DNA from: Candidatus Melainabacteria bacterium
GTDB lineage: Bacteria > Cyanobacteriota > Vampirovibrionia > Obscuribacterales > Obscuribacteraceae
Length of the DNA: 64,000 nt
Assembly: GCA_003151275.1 (NCBI GenBank)
Contig: PLXC01000013.1
Location: 120,272 to 184,271, forward strand
Reading direction: 5' to 3'
Below are positions 50,847-60,492 of the stretch, one piece after another. The stretch's first letter is position 1. The number at the start of each line of letters is the position of its first letter. Made by a program: the position numbers and the translations under genes. Under the pieces are notes generated by a model. That model ran no database searches. It worked only from the letters and a program-made list of their open reading frames with translations, and was not told the DNA's origin.

Positions 50847-52151
50847 ATGCGAATTTCCCGGCAACTCATTTTTATTATTTGCGCGTATTTCCTGATCAGG
50901 TTGCCGTGGCTCTTTTTTGTGCCCATGGTTGAAGCACCTGATGAGTTCTCGCATTATTGGGTTTTCCGCTTTATGGCTGAGCATATGCGTTTACCTTCTG
51001 CAGTTGAGGTTGCTGCCGGTGGCCCATCAGCTGTCTACGGTTCCCTTCCCCAAATGGGATACCTGCCGCATGTTCTTGTCTGCAAAATTCTTCCCCTTGG
51101 TGATCTTTCTTTGATCGGGCGCTTCGGCAGTCTCTTCACGGGTTTGGTTGCCGTGATCGCGGCCTATTTTCTTGGCATGGAAATCTTCGCCTCTTCTCTT
51201 TGTGCTTTAGCACTGCCTGTGATGATGCTTTTTCATCCGCAATTAGTTTTTGTCAACTCTTACTCGAATTCAGACACTACGACTTGCGCATTAACAACCA
51301 TCCTCATGTATCTATGTGCGAGAGTTTTAAAAACTGGTGTTACCGGGCGTACTGCGCTTTTGATTGGATTTCTCCTCGGTTGGACGGCTCTCACTAAATA
51401 TTCCGGTGTGGCCATTTTTCCTGCCACTATCCTTGCCCTGGTATTAGCATTCTACATCCACAGGGTGGCGCCGTTGAAATGTCTCAGCTATCTATTCATT
51501 GGCGGCGGAATGTTTTTGTCTACTTGCGGTTGGTGGTTTGTTCACTCCATGGAAGAGTTTCACGGCGATATTTTGGGGACTCGAACAATGAGAGAAACTT
51601 GGGCCAGGACGTATAATAAACCGCTCGAGTTCCACATGTCGGTTTCGCGGGTGATCAAGGATCCCGTCTGGTGGGGAACGGTTCACGATAGCTATTGGGG
51701 ATTGTTCGGCTACGTGAACAAGTTTCTCTGGCAACCTCTCTACTATGTGTATCTCGGATTCTTAATTATTGCCATCGCCTGTGGTGCACGCGACTTGATT
51801 TCCTGCCTGGCAAAATCAAAGTTGAAAGTGAACCTGGACGATTTGACCACCGATCGCCTTCGAATCGTTCAACCAGCCATTTGGTTGACCCTCGCGGCTT
51901 GCTGTTTTACTAACTTGGCGGCCATGATTGTTGGATCTTCAATGAACCTTGGCGGGGCTCAAGGTAGATACCTTTTCCCTTCAGAGGCTGCATTAATGGC
52001 TCTGTTGATTGCTGGCGTTTTCAAAATGAGTAAGAAATACGGTCACTACGGGGTCATTGCCTTGAGCGTGTTCAATGCTGTCGTTTGCCTGTGGTCATTC
52101 ATTATGCTGTGGAATACACCGGGCTATGGATTTACAACCAAGCTCTACTGA
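50847..52151 (+). CDS. DUF2142/GT-C-like polytopic membrane protein
   Basis: The product is 434 residues with about 10 to 11 hydrophobic segments. The first external loop carries VEAPDEFSHYWVFRFMAEHM, the acidic PDE motif of DUF2142 and related GT-C glycosyltransferases that use lipid-linked sugars. Other fitting parts are NSYSNSDTTTCALTTILMYL and LGWTALTKYSGVAIFPATIL. A role in decorating the envelope is plausible; donor and acceptor are unknown. It diverges from the hybrid kinase gene. Confidence 0.75.
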   Translation: MRISRQLIFIICAYFLIRLPWLFFVPMVEAPDEFSHYWVFRFMAEHMRLPSAVEVAAGGPSAVYGSLPQMGYLPHVLVCKILPLGDLSLIGRFGSLFTGLVAVIAAYFLGMEIFASSLCALALPVMMLFHPQLVFVNSYSNSDTTTCALTTILMYLCARVLKTGVTGRTALLIGFLLGWTALTKYSGVAIFPATILALVLAFYIHRVAPLKCLSYLFIGGGMFLSTCGWWFVHSMEEFHGDILGTRTMRETWARTYNKPLEFHMSVSRVIKDPVWWGTVHDSYWGLFGYVNKFLWQPLYYVYLGFLIIAIACGARDLISCLAKSKLKVNLDDLTTDRLRIVQPAIWLTLAACCFTNLAAMIVGSSMNLGGAQGRYLFPSEAALMALLIAGVFKMSKKYGHYGVIALSVFNAVVCLWSFIMLWNTPGYGFTTKLY

Positions 52152-52154
52152 CTG

Positions 52155-52478
52155 AATCAAGCCGTAACAACCCAGACATTCAGCAAGGCGCTAAAGAGAT
52201 TGCTCAGGAGCTATTGTTCAAAACGTTTATATGAATGAGAAGCAAAGTCAAGGTTGGGACGTTAAAGTTTCAGACAAGAACAATGACACGGCATTCTTGA
52301 AATGACCTTGATCGATCCCAATACAGGCTTCAGTATCTTTGGTACGGACTGGCTTAAGGATAGAAAGGTTATTAATCGAGTCGACGACAGTGTAAAGGGG
52401 CTCACTGATCACGCAGAATCGTCTGCGGACAACAGCAAAATCGACCCGGACCTGAGGAGTAGTATGTTGAAAATATGA
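52155..52478 (+). pseudogene. Decayed gene remnant
   Basis: Three short coding-like pieces follow each other in different frames: NPDIQQGAKEIAQELLFKTF ending in TGA, then MNEKQSQGWDVKVSDKNNDT with AFLK ending in TGA, then a 58-codon piece from ATG 52302 to TGA 52478 (MTLIDPNTGFSIFGTDWLKD, RKVINRVDDSVKGLTDHAES). The pieces read naturally as one protein broken by two frameshifts. The family is not recognised. The last piece might still be expressed alone. Confidence 0.45.
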
Positions 52479-52485
52479 TACGCTT

Positions 52486-52851
52486 TTGTGTAGGCTATTG
52501 TACTACGAAGATGGTGTCGCCTTGGAAATATTGGAGCGGATCGGAGCTATTGTCGCCAATCGACGTGCTGAGCTATGCATCGGGCAGCAGGTACTAGCGG
52601 ATCGATCTGGGCTACATCGCACGTACATCAGTGACATTGAACACGGTCGGCGTAACATCACAATCGGCACTCTAAACAAATTGGCTTCAGTCTTGGAACT
52701 CTCAGTGTCCGATTTGATGAGATCTGCAGAGTCGCCAGTGATCGACCATGTGGTTCCTCCAGCCACAGTAAAGTTTAAGCAAAGCGTGCCATTGAGGAAT
52801 GACGCAGATTCCGAAATTGCCAGAATTTTTCAAATGACGCAGATTTCATAA
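52486..52851 (+). CDS. XRE-family HTH transcriptional regulator
   Basis: The product is 121 residues if it starts at TTG 52486; a TTG at 52522 is also possible, as no clear ribosome binding site decides. The HTH covers about residues 18-75: IGAIVANRRAELCIGQQVLA, DRSGLHRTYISDIEHGRRNI, TIGTLNKLASVLELSVSDLM, a textbook Cro/CI-like fold. A 45-residue tail follows. Small XRE proteins like this often control restriction or defence genes; none is adjacent. It ends just before a dispersed repeat. Confidence 0.85.
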   Translation: MCRLLYYEDGVALEILERIGAIVANRRAELCIGQQVLADRSGLHRTYISDIEHGRRNITIGTLNKLASVLELSVSDLMRSAESPVIDHVVPPATVKFKQSVPLRNDADSEIARIFQMTQIS

Positions 52852-52854
52852 TGC

Positions 52855-52885
52855 TAGATGCCGGCAAGGATGCCGGCGCTCCCAG
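52855..52885 (+). repeat. GATGCCGGC dispersed repeat between convergent genes
   Basis: TAGATGCCGGCAAGGATGCC then GGCGCTCCCAG, 31 bp. It contains two GCCGGC palindromes and lies in the 36-bp gap between the XRE gene and sbcC, which converge, so it may help terminate both. A close copy (one indel, one substitution) is on the minus strand at 63067-63096. Confidence 0.6.
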
Positions 52886-52887
52886 CA

Positions 52888-55800
52888 TTAATAGACGTGT
52901 TGCAATTGCGAGCGACCGTCGACTTTTGATACCGCAATCTGATTGGGAAACATTTCTTTGATGTCTGCCATGTGAGTAATGACGAGAATGCGCGCAAAAT
53001 CGGTTTGAATGGCTCGGATTGCCTTGACCAGACGTTCACGACTAATTTCGTCTTGAGAACCAAAACCTTCGTCAATAATTAGCGTTTCCAGCCTGGCGCC
53101 TGAACGCCTTGCCAGAAGCCTGGACAACGCCACACGAACTGCGAAGTTGACCTTGAATGCTTCCCCGCCGCTAAACAACTCGTAGTTGCGAGTGCCAACT
53201 TCATCGGCAATTACTAGTTCTAATGTTTCAGTAATGCCACCGGATTTGGTTTTATGCTGAGTGATCAAACCAACGTGCATTTTGTTTTCTGTTAGGCGAG
53301 ATAGGATGCGATTCGATTCTGTTTCTATTTCAGGTATCGCATTTTCTATAATTACCGCTTGAATGCCTTTTTTGCCAAAGGCTTCAGCGAGGAAAACATA
53401 GTCATCCACTTCTTTTCTGCAGTCATCAAGCTGTTTCTTCTGGGTCGTTAGCTCGGAGAGATCCCTACTCAGCCGTTCCAGCGTTGACTCTAACACTGCT
53501 ACTTTCTTGCCTAAATCTTCGCGCTCTAATCTATTGGAATCGAGTTCTGCTGCTTTGTTGTCGAGCTCCAGTTTGAGGACAGGCGCTTTCCCGATTTGTT
53601 CTTTCAATCTAAGAAGTTCATGCTCCAGGGAAGCAATGAGGATTTGTTTGCTTTCGAGCATTTCTCGACATGACCTTTCGGACAACTCTAGTGCCGGCCG
53701 GTCGTTTAAGGCGCGTTGAAGGTCGCGGAAAAGGTCACTGCTTGGAAGTAATTCGGAGATTTGCTGTTTCAATACCTCGTGTGCATTTCTGTCATAGGAA
53801 AGTGCACTCAATTTCTCCTGCAAGACCTTGAGCTGTTCACGTATGTCATCGCCATAACTTTCGCTGGAAATTTGGTTCGATAAGTCATTCACTTTCTGTT
53901 CGATGGTTGGCAAATCTGTCTGAAGCCGCTGCAAGTCGGACTTATCGCGCTGCAGCTGTTGAAAGCGTGATTCGATTTGTCGTTGCATACGCAATTGACT
54001 TTGCAAGTTGGAATAAACCAGAGGATCGAAGTCAAGTTTATGTATCTCTGCTTTTATAGAAATCAAACTTTCTTTCTCAAGTTGTGCGTAGTCTAATTGC
54101 TCTAGTCGAACGCGGATTTGGTTGATTTCGCTTTGCAGCTGCAAGATTTGGTTTTCAGCTCGTTCCACTGAACCGAGCTTTTCATTATATTGACCGATTT
54201 GCACGTCAAGTCTTTTGCGCCCGTCCAATGTCTTGCGCAGCTCGATGTACTGCTTGCGTAATGTTGTTCTTTCTGCCTCGAACCGCATGCATTGATCTTT
54301 AAGGTCGGAAATTTGAGCATCCATCGCTTCATTTTGTAGTAAATAGCGAGTCACCACTGCTGCTCTATCCACTATCGGAGCCGAACAGAGGGGACATATG
54401 CTCGAGTCCGCATGAACGTGCAATTCGTCCACTTTCTCAAGATTATCTTTTTGACTGCGCTTTAAAAGTTCGATTGAGTGTTCAGCAGCTTCGAGATCCG
54501 ATTTGACTTGTAATCCTCTTTCTTGAACAAGATCGAATTCTGTCTCGAGTTTATCGAGATTGCTTGTTTCTTCTTCTAGTGAAACCTTCTGGTTAGTGAG
54601 CGTATCTTTGCTTAACAGGAGCTTCTGGAGTTCAAGCACCGAGTGCTCCTTTTGTCCCAAGTCGGCTTCCAAGCGAATCCGAAATTCAGCGATCACAGAC
54701 TGCAATTCGTTAACTCGCGCACTCAGTTTCGTAAACGTCTCTTGGCACTTCGCCATCTCTGCTTCTTGTTTAACCAAATCTTTGTAGTGACTATAAGACG
54801 TTTCGATTTTGTCTGCGTCATGTAAATCAACGGCCAGTTTAGCGAGTTTTTTCTGTGTTTCGGCTAGTGTTGCTTGGCCTCCGCCAAGCTCATATTCCAG
54901 TCTGCTTCGGATTTTAGCCAACTGCGTTTGCAGATCCAATTTTTGGGCGGTCAGGTCTTGCATCGCTAGAGCCCGCTGGTCAAGCTCCTCAGCTTCCAAT
55001 TTCAGCTTGCCAAAGCGAATTGCTGCGTCTTCAATTTCTGGAGACTGTTTTAACAGCGTGTCGATTTCGGCGAGTCTGCGTTCGAGGTCAAGTTTCTGGT
55101 CTGCTAACTTTTCGATATCGGCATGCAAGTTTGCCAGCTGAGTGGTGCTCGATTCGAAGCGCTGCTCAGCAAGGGTGATCTGCTGCCAATCCTTCGATAA
55201 TTGCTCAACAGCGCTTGCGGAATTTTGTGTGCGCTCATGGCATTGTTCGAATTTCAAACGCAGTTCTACAATAGAGACGTTCGCTTCATTGAATCGAGTC
55301 TCTGTGTCGTTTTGAGCGCTGAGCGAGTTCTCGAGATATTCCGCTTTTGCTTTTAGCTGTCGCGCTTTCTCTTTCGCTTTTTCTTGCAGTTTGTCGAAAT
55401 AGGAAAGTCCCAAAATCTCTGAGAGCACTTGCTTTCGTTCTGATGGCAGTCGAGTTGTAAATTCGTCCGCCTTTCCCTGCCTCAGGTAGGCACTGTTCAC
55501 GAATGTGTCAAAGTCCATGCGCAGAAGTTCGCAGATCGTTTTTTGCGTTTCACGCATGCTGCTGGAGGTCAGTGTGCGCCATGAACCGTCGCCGCTGTCA
55601 GGTTGCAGTTCTTGTTGACTGGAGCCCGTGGCGCCAACGGACGCCAAAACCTGTGATTCGGTGCTAAAAACTTGAAGCTCTAAAGTACCTTTGCTCGTTC
55701 CCTTCGTGCCACTCTTAGAACTTCCTTTCTGGCGAGAGCGTCGAACTCTGTAGCGTTGCCCTTCGTGAGAGAAGATGGTGTCAACCCACATTTCCTTTTC

Positions 55801-55989
55801 GTTTAGTCGAATCATTTCGTCAGAAGACGCACGCGCACATTCCCAGAGCGACCAGGTCAATGCATCGAGCAATGCGGATTTACCGGCACCATTTTGGCCG
55901 GAAAGACAAGCAACGTCCACGCCTGACAGATCGAGTGTCGCATCGGCGTAACTCATGAAATTATGCAGCGTAAGACTATTGAGAATCAC
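52888..55989 (-). CDS. sbcC: SbcC/Rad50-like exonuclease ATPase subunit
   Basis: The product is 1033 residues. Residues 1-45 hold the Walker A GQNGAGKSALLDALTW (loop 31-38). Two long coiled coils flank a zinc hook, SSICPLCSAPI, near the middle. The C-terminus has the ABC signature and Walker B (ELFSGGEAFKVNFAVRVALS, LETLIIDEGFGSQDEISRER). SbcC with SbcD nuclease cleaves hairpins and processes DNA ends in repair. No sbcD gene is adjacent on either side, although the two are usually neighbours. Confidence 0.93.
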   Translation of the reverse strand: MILNSLTLHNFMSYADATLDLSGVDVACLSGQNGAGKSALLDALTWSLWECARASSDEMIRLNEKEMWVDTIFSHEGQRYRVRRSRQKGSSKSGTKGTSKGTLELQVFSTESQVLASVGATGSSQQELQPDSGDGSWRTLTSSSMRETQKTICELLRMDFDTFVNSAYLRQGKADEFTTRLPSERKQVLSEILGLSYFDKLQEKAKEKARQLKAKAEYLENSLSAQNDTETRFNEANVSIVELRLKFEQCHERTQNSASAVEQLSKDWQQITLAEQRFESSTTQLANLHADIEKLADQKLDLERRLAEIDTLLKQSPEIEDAAIRFGKLKLEAEELDQRALAMQDLTAQKLDLQTQLAKIRSRLEYELGGGQATLAETQKKLAKLAVDLHDADKIETSYSHYKDLVKQEAEMAKCQETFTKLSARVNELQSVIAEFRIRLEADLGQKEHSVLELQKLLLSKDTLTNQKVSLEEETSNLDKLETEFDLVQERGLQVKSDLEAAEHSIELLKRSQKDNLEKVDELHVHADSSICPLCSAPIVDRAAVVTRYLLQNEAMDAQISDLKDQCMRFEAERTTLRKQYIELRKTLDGRKRLDVQIGQYNEKLGSVERAENQILQLQSEINQIRVRLEQLDYAQLEKESLISIKAEIHKLDFDPLVYSNLQSQLRMQRQIESRFQQLQRDKSDLQRLQTDLPTIEQKVNDLSNQISSESYGDDIREQLKVLQEKLSALSYDRNAHEVLKQQISELLPSSDLFRDLQRALNDRPALELSERSCREMLESKQILIASLEHELLRLKEQIGKAPVLKLELDNKAAELDSNRLEREDLGKKVAVLESTLERLSRDLSELTTQKKQLDDCRKEVDDYVFLAEAFGKKGIQAVIIENAIPEIETESNRILSRLTENKMHVGLITQHKTKSGGITETLELVIADEVGTRNYELFSGGEAFKVNFAVRVALSRLLARRSGARLETLIIDEGFGSQDEISRERLVKAIRAIQTDFARILVITHMADIKEMFPNQIAVSKVDGRSQLQHVY

Positions 55990-56670
55990 GTCATTAACGA
56001 TTCTAACGGAGATATGTCATTACGAGTCATGCCCATTTTCTCATCATTGTTCTACTCGTTACTCTATTGTCATGGTTGGATTGTTGTTTGGATCAAGAGT
56101 TTTCTGCCCTGGTTTGGATTGCTGAATCTCTGATAGATAGTGGCTTTAGCCATAGGTTAATGGACTTGCATTTGCTTGATTGATTTCGGATTATATTTAA
56201 TTCTGCTGATTGTTTTGGTATCACATCGATAGCTAATTTATATCGATCGTGGTGTGTATATGGTTCTGCCCTATTTTTTCAGGCTAAGGCATATTGAGCT
56301 CTCGTCTCAATCTAAGTGGATATTCTTTCAACGCGATAGATTCTGATTTGACTTGCTCTATCAGGGCACTAGTGATTGGAACACCTCCTGGAATTGACGA
56401 CGCTTTTCTTAGGACAAAGTCTCCGGTATATACAAATAGGCACTATCTGCTCCTGCGCCACCATAGTTCCTGAACTTTCGTTCGGTCCTGATCTCTAATA
56501 CGTAAAACGGAGCAAAAAAGTTCGTTGTGCCATAATCCGACAATAGAGAAGTTGTTTGGCACAATCCGGGCAGCCTATGCATGCGAGGAGTCTTTAATAA
56601 ATCAGACTGCCTCCAAGCTACTCGACATGTTCGCAATCTCTGAGGCACATTCAGGTCAAGGGACGAGTTC
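55990..56670. other. Intergenic region with a gene remnant
   Basis: About 680 bases separate the divergent sbcC and spermidine-synthase-like genes. The part 55990-56280 is AT-rich and shows nothing I can name apart from likely promoters. The part 56284-56561 holds a minus-strand gene remnant, described separately. Confidence 0.4.
56284..56561 (-). pseudogene. C-terminal remnant of an unrecognised gene, frameshifted
   Basis: On the minus strand, TTNFFAPFYVLEIRTERKFR followed by NYGGAGADSAYLYIP is read in one frame. Close to 56415 the coding signal moves to another frame: GDFVLRKASSIPGGVPITSA, then LIEQVKSESIALKEYPLRLR, ending TAG at 56284-56286. Together they read as about 90 residues of one protein's end. 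I do not recognise it; the composition would suit the end of a secreted or toxin-like protein. A start cannot be found. Confidence 0.4.
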
Positions 56671-59013
56671 GTGGACGCTGTCAACCGACAATTAACCTCT
56701 CCAGTGGGCGATAAGTTCGCTCGTTCTTATATCGTCTACGCTTGTTTTTTTATCTCCGGCTTCGCTGCTTTGATCTTCCAGCTTAGTTGGCAGCGCCTCT
56801 TGCTGCGTATCTTGGGTTCGACACTGCCCGCGGTGTCCATCGTCTTAAGCGTTTTCATGGCTGGTTTGGCACTAGGGTGCTTCGTTTGTGGCAAGAATGT
56901 CAGAAGGATTCGCAATCCCCTTATTTGGTACGCTCTGATGGAGCTGATCGTTGGCGCTTCCGGTGTGCTGTCGCTGTGGCTTTTAGGCAGCCATCCCAAC
57001 TCTGCCCTCTTCTCCAGTTGTCTACTTTTGGTGCCCACAACAGCTATGGGTGCCACTTTTTCGCTGGTCGGTATGTTTCTGCACGAGACCCGGCCTGGTG
57101 CCAGAAATCAAGGAACTGCTTATTTTGCCAATCTTGCCGGTGCGGCTTCTGGAGTCGTTTGCGCTGGATTTTTGTTAATGCCAAACTTTGGGCTTTCAGC
57201 AACTATTGTTACTGCCGCGTTCTTGAGCTTCTCAGTTTCTGGAGTGCTAGGTCTTGTCTTCAGAACGCAAAATTTGCCGGCATCTATCCAAACCCCTAAA
57301 GCTTTCTCCATTGATCAGAGGCGCTTGATTGGACTAATAAGCATCGTCGTTCTTGTCAATGGCGCCGCCGGAATGGTTTTGGAAGTAGTCTGGTCTCGCC
57401 TGTTTTCACTTTTAGTGGGTAGTTCGACTTACTCCGTAGCCTCGGTGCTTTCGATCAGTATTATTGGACTGGCTGTTGGCACAGCGATCTTTCAGAAAAT
57501 TGGCACGCAATTGAACAATCACAAAATCATTTTGGCGATTTTGTGCGGCTCTATTGCTGCTTCCTTATACCTTGACCTGTGGCTGATTCAGTTGATGCCG
57601 TGGTTATTCAATCTCAATCACGAAATTCTCGCTAAATCAAATTCGTACTTTGCTTATTTACTCGAGCGGATTTCTGTAATATCGCTGGTGGTGCTAGTGC
57701 CAGCAGTCCTTTGCGGTGGCGTTTTTCCGATTTCTCTCCATGCTGTATCGAATGCTGAGCTTAAACAGAATGCTCTTGGCTCTCTTTACATTTTCAGCGC
57801 GATAGGCTCGGTGCTGGGTGCACTATCGGCCGGATTTTTGTTTATCCCCCTTCTTGGCAGAGTATTCACTAGTGGAATGGAGAGCACCATCTGCCTGCTT
57901 ATTATTATTGAAGTCGCGCTGAGCATGCTTATTATTTACACGTCATCCTTAAAACGAGTGCTGATCTCAATTCCACTGGTCTTCATTTTAGCTCTTTTGA
58001 TCAGGCCGGCCTGGAATAAATCCCTGATATCTAGCGGGATTCCTTTCCTTTCCTTGCCGACTAAAGCGTCCAACACGAAAGAGATTTTCGATCGCGTTCT
58101 CAGTGATTCTGCAAACAACAAGTTGTTGTTTTATCGCGAAGGTTTGAACACTACTGTTACTGTCAATTCAAATGACGCTCAAAATATTGTCTACCTTAAA
58201 AATGACGGCAAAGTTGAAGCGGCATTGCCGTTAAACCCGCATCACAACGCTGATACAAGCGATCTGGCTACACACTTTATGCTTGGTAAAATCCCCGCAT
58301 TGATTTATCCGGCAAGTACAAAAAAGGTCTTTGTAGTTGGCTTCGGTAGCGGTGCAACCAGTGGTGGTGTGTTGGATGCCTCTACTGTAGAAAAGTTGTG
58401 GATTGCAGAAGTTGAACCAACAATATTTGAAGTGCAGCATTTCTTTGAACCGTCGAACGGATCTCCATTGCGCAAAGATTGGCTCCAGAGCGGAAGAGTA
58501 ACGCCATTTTGCGGAGACGCACGAGTAGCTTTGAACTTCAGCAATGAAAAGTTTGATGCCATAGTATCTCAACCTGCTGAGCCGTGGGTAAGTGGATCTG
58601 CAGACCTATATACATTGCAATTTTGGCAACTAGCAAAATCGAAGTTGAATGCGAGAGGATGCTTTTGTCAGTGGATTCAGCTATATGCAATTGATCCGGA
58701 GTATCTTTCTGTACTCTGTCGAACTTTTCAAAACGTGTTTCCAAACAGCTACGTAATACATTATCCACGTGCCGGTGAGATCATTTTGCTTGGCACAATT
58801 GAGCCGCTTGATACAAGGGAGCTGAGCAGACTGCCTAGCTTGGTAGCCACGCCTGATTCTTTGCGCAAGGCTTGCCTGCAGCTAGGCACAAAGTACGGCG
58901 ACTTCCGGCTCAATACTGACGACAATATGCTCACTGAATATTCTTTACCGCAACACTTGTATTTGAGCGAAAGTTTGATCGATGAAAATTTACAAGCAAT
59001 TAGTGATCGCTAG
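56671..59013 (+). CDS. Fused membrane protein / spermidine-synthase-like protein
   Basis: The product is 780 residues from GTG 56671 with AAGGGA upstream. About 12 hydrophobic segments occupy 20-445 (IVYACFFISGFAALIFQLSW opens the first). The C-terminal 300 residues look like a spermidine-synthase/SAM fold: KVFVVGFGSGATSGGVLDAS, EKLWIAEVEPTIFEVQHFF, and FDAIVSQPAEPWVSGSADLY. The GxGxG loop and acidic EVE are retained, but the active-site Asp before PxxPW is Gln (SQPAEPW), so classical aminopropyl transfer is doubtful. It is a common fusion of unknown substrate. Confidence 0.85.
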   Translation: MDAVNRQLTSPVGDKFARSYIVYACFFISGFAALIFQLSWQRLLLRILGSTLPAVSIVLSVFMAGLALGCFVCGKNVRRIRNPLIWYALMELIVGASGVLSLWLLGSHPNSALFSSCLLLVPTTAMGATFSLVGMFLHETRPGARNQGTAYFANLAGAASGVVCAGFLLMPNFGLSATIVTAAFLSFSVSGVLGLVFRTQNLPASIQTPKAFSIDQRRLIGLISIVVLVNGAAGMVLEVVWSRLFSLLVGSSTYSVASVLSISIIGLAVGTAIFQKIGTQLNNHKIILAILCGSIAASLYLDLWLIQLMPWLFNLNHEILAKSNSYFAYLLERISVISLVVLVPAVLCGGVFPISLHAVSNAELKQNALGSLYIFSAIGSVLGALSAGFLFIPLLGRVFTSGMESTICLLIIIEVALSMLIIYTSSLKRVLISIPLVFILALLIRPAWNKSLISSGIPFLSLPTKASNTKEIFDRVLSDSANNKLLFYREGLNTTVTVNSNDAQNIVYLKNDGKVEAALPLNPHHNADTSDLATHFMLGKIPALIYPASTKKVFVVGFGSGATSGGVLDASTVEKLWIAEVEPTIFEVQHFFEPSNGSPLRKDWLQSGRVTPFCGDARVALNFSNEKFDAIVSQPAEPWVSGSADLYTLQFWQLAKSKLNARGCFCQWIQLYAIDPEYLSVLCRTFQNVFPNSYVIHYPRAGEIILLGTIEPLDTRELSRLPSLVATPDSLRKACLQLGTKYGDFRLNTDDNMLTEYSLPQHLYLSESLIDENLQAISDR

Positions 59014-59092
59014 TAAAGGAAGGAAGAGGTCGTATAAATAAAAGGCACGGTTAGGCTGATTCATCAGTAGATAGCTGTGCGGACAGGACTTA

Positions 59093-59767
59093 TTGTATGC
59101 TAGGAACATGGACAAAAAAAAGCGTCAGAAAGAAGTTGCAGCGCTGATTGTGTTTGGTGTACTCGGATCAGTTGCACTGTCGTCAGTTGTTAGTTTTCAG
59201 TCTATTCGCGGCGGCGTAGCGCAACGCTTTTACGACTGGGGTATTAAGTACAAAGCAATGGGGTGGCCAAAAGGGTCTCGGAGTGCCTTTGATTTGGTCG
59301 ACTTCATTGCGCATGAGACTCCACTGGCAGAGAAAGCTAGACGTTACAGGGACACCAAGTTGCCGCGCTACGATGTTTCGCCCGAGGCCGTTCAATTGAA
59401 CATTTACGGATACCGATTGGTTCATGTGGACAAAAATTATGATCAGGCAGAGAAGGTTTTTCTTGAATGCATAAGACTCTATCCACATTTTGAGTGGCCG
59501 TACTCCAATTTGAGCGGGGTTTATCAGGAGCAAAAGCGATACGCAGATGCCGAAAAATTTGGGCTTGGAGCGATTAACATCAATCCCTCTTATGTAAATG
59601 CCCTTGTGGGCTTAGCCTACACTAAGCACATGCAAGGAGACTTTCCTGCGTCGCGAGAATATATCAATCGAGCGTTGGAAAATGATCCTACAGATCAATC
59701 AGCGATTGATTACCGTGCATGGTTAAATCAAGAGCAACATGCAGCAACTCAGAATACTTCTAAATAG
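59093..59767 (+). CDS. Membrane-anchored TPR protein
   Basis: The product is 224 residues from TTG 59093 (AGGA five bases upstream), or 219 from ATG 59108. One N-terminal span (VAALIVFGVLGSVALSSVVS) is followed by three or four TPRs (YGYRLVHVDKNYDQAEKVFL, YSNLSGVYQEQKRYADAEKF, LVGLAYTKHMQGDFPASREY). It lies 80 bp after the fused membrane/synthase gene on the same strand and may be co-transcribed. No enzymatic motif. Confidence 0.75.
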   Translation: MYARNMDKKKRQKEVAALIVFGVLGSVALSSVVSFQSIRGGVAQRFYDWGIKYKAMGWPKGSRSAFDLVDFIAHETPLAEKARRYRDTKLPRYDVSPEAVQLNIYGYRLVHVDKNYDQAEKVFLECIRLYPHFEWPYSNLSGVYQEQKRYADAEKFGLGAININPSYVNALVGLAYTKHMQGDFPASREYINRALENDPTDQSAIDYRAWLNQEQHAATQNTSK

Positions 59768-59801
59768 TCTTATACGTGATTGTTGCTGTAAGTGGGACAG
59801 G

Positions 59802-60305
59802 TTATTTATGTCTTCGAGTCGGATTGCTACCGGCGTGTGTTTCCGGCAGTTTCTTCGTCGTGCCGTTGTTCAATGATTGCAAAGTTTTTTGAGCGCGATG
59901 GCTTACATACGCGTTTTCATCATCAACGAGCTGTTTAAGCATCTCGGCCGGTAGCAGAGGATTTTCTGCCAAGGCATAGCGGACGTCGACGTTAGCATCT
60001 TTGAGCAACCTTTGGAGCACTTCATTTGGCGTGTCTGGGTGCTCGCTTACGGCGATTCGTATCTCCACGTGTTCATCGTCTGCCAATGAACGAAGTAAAT
60101 CGTGGGTCGAGTTCGGGTGCTCAGCCACACGCAGCCTAATCAGATGATGCTCGTGTTTGGCGTGACTTCTCAGTTCTTCTATAGCGGTTTCCGGGTGCCC
60201 AATTGCAATATATGCGCGCGATTTGGAAGGCATCTCTGTAAATTCACTTTTACTAAACGTAAGACCGAGTCGTTCTGAAACGCCCGTATATACATCAAAG
60301 ACCAC
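59802..60305 (-). CDS. Leucine-rich-repeat-variant (LRV) protein
   Basis: The product is 167 residues if the GTG at 60305 is used; ATG 60233 gives 143. Four repeats of about 24 residues cover residues 30-145: HLIRLRVAEHPNSTHDLLRS, VEIRIAVSEHPDTPNEVLQR, VDVRYALAENPLLPAEMLKQ, then AYVSHRAQKTLQ. The (V/I)R-x-A-(V/L)-A/S-E-(H/N)-P pattern is the LRV/HEAT-like solenoid seen first beside nitrogenase genes. It probably binds a protein; partner unknown. A basic tail ends it. Confidence 0.75.
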   Translation of the reverse strand: MVFDVYTGVSERLGLTFSKSEFTEMPSKSRAYIAIGHPETAIEELRSHAKHEHHLIRLRVAEHPNSTHDLLRSLADDEHVEIRIAVSEHPDTPNEVLQRLLKDANVDVRYALAENPLLPAEMLKQLVDDENAYVSHRAQKTLQSLNNGTTKKLPETHAGSNPTRRHK

Positions 60306-60492
60306 ATTAGCCTAGTTGTCAAGAGCGCGCGTTTGGATAATTGTGGCGGAAACCTCATAAATTATATGGGGTTTGTCCTACGGTCAACCATCGCCAGAAT
60401 GGGTATTTTGCAGTTTACAATGATAGATTTGAGTCACATTAAAAGTAGACATGATGTTGCAATAGATCCCGGAAATCAGTGCGGTACCTTAG

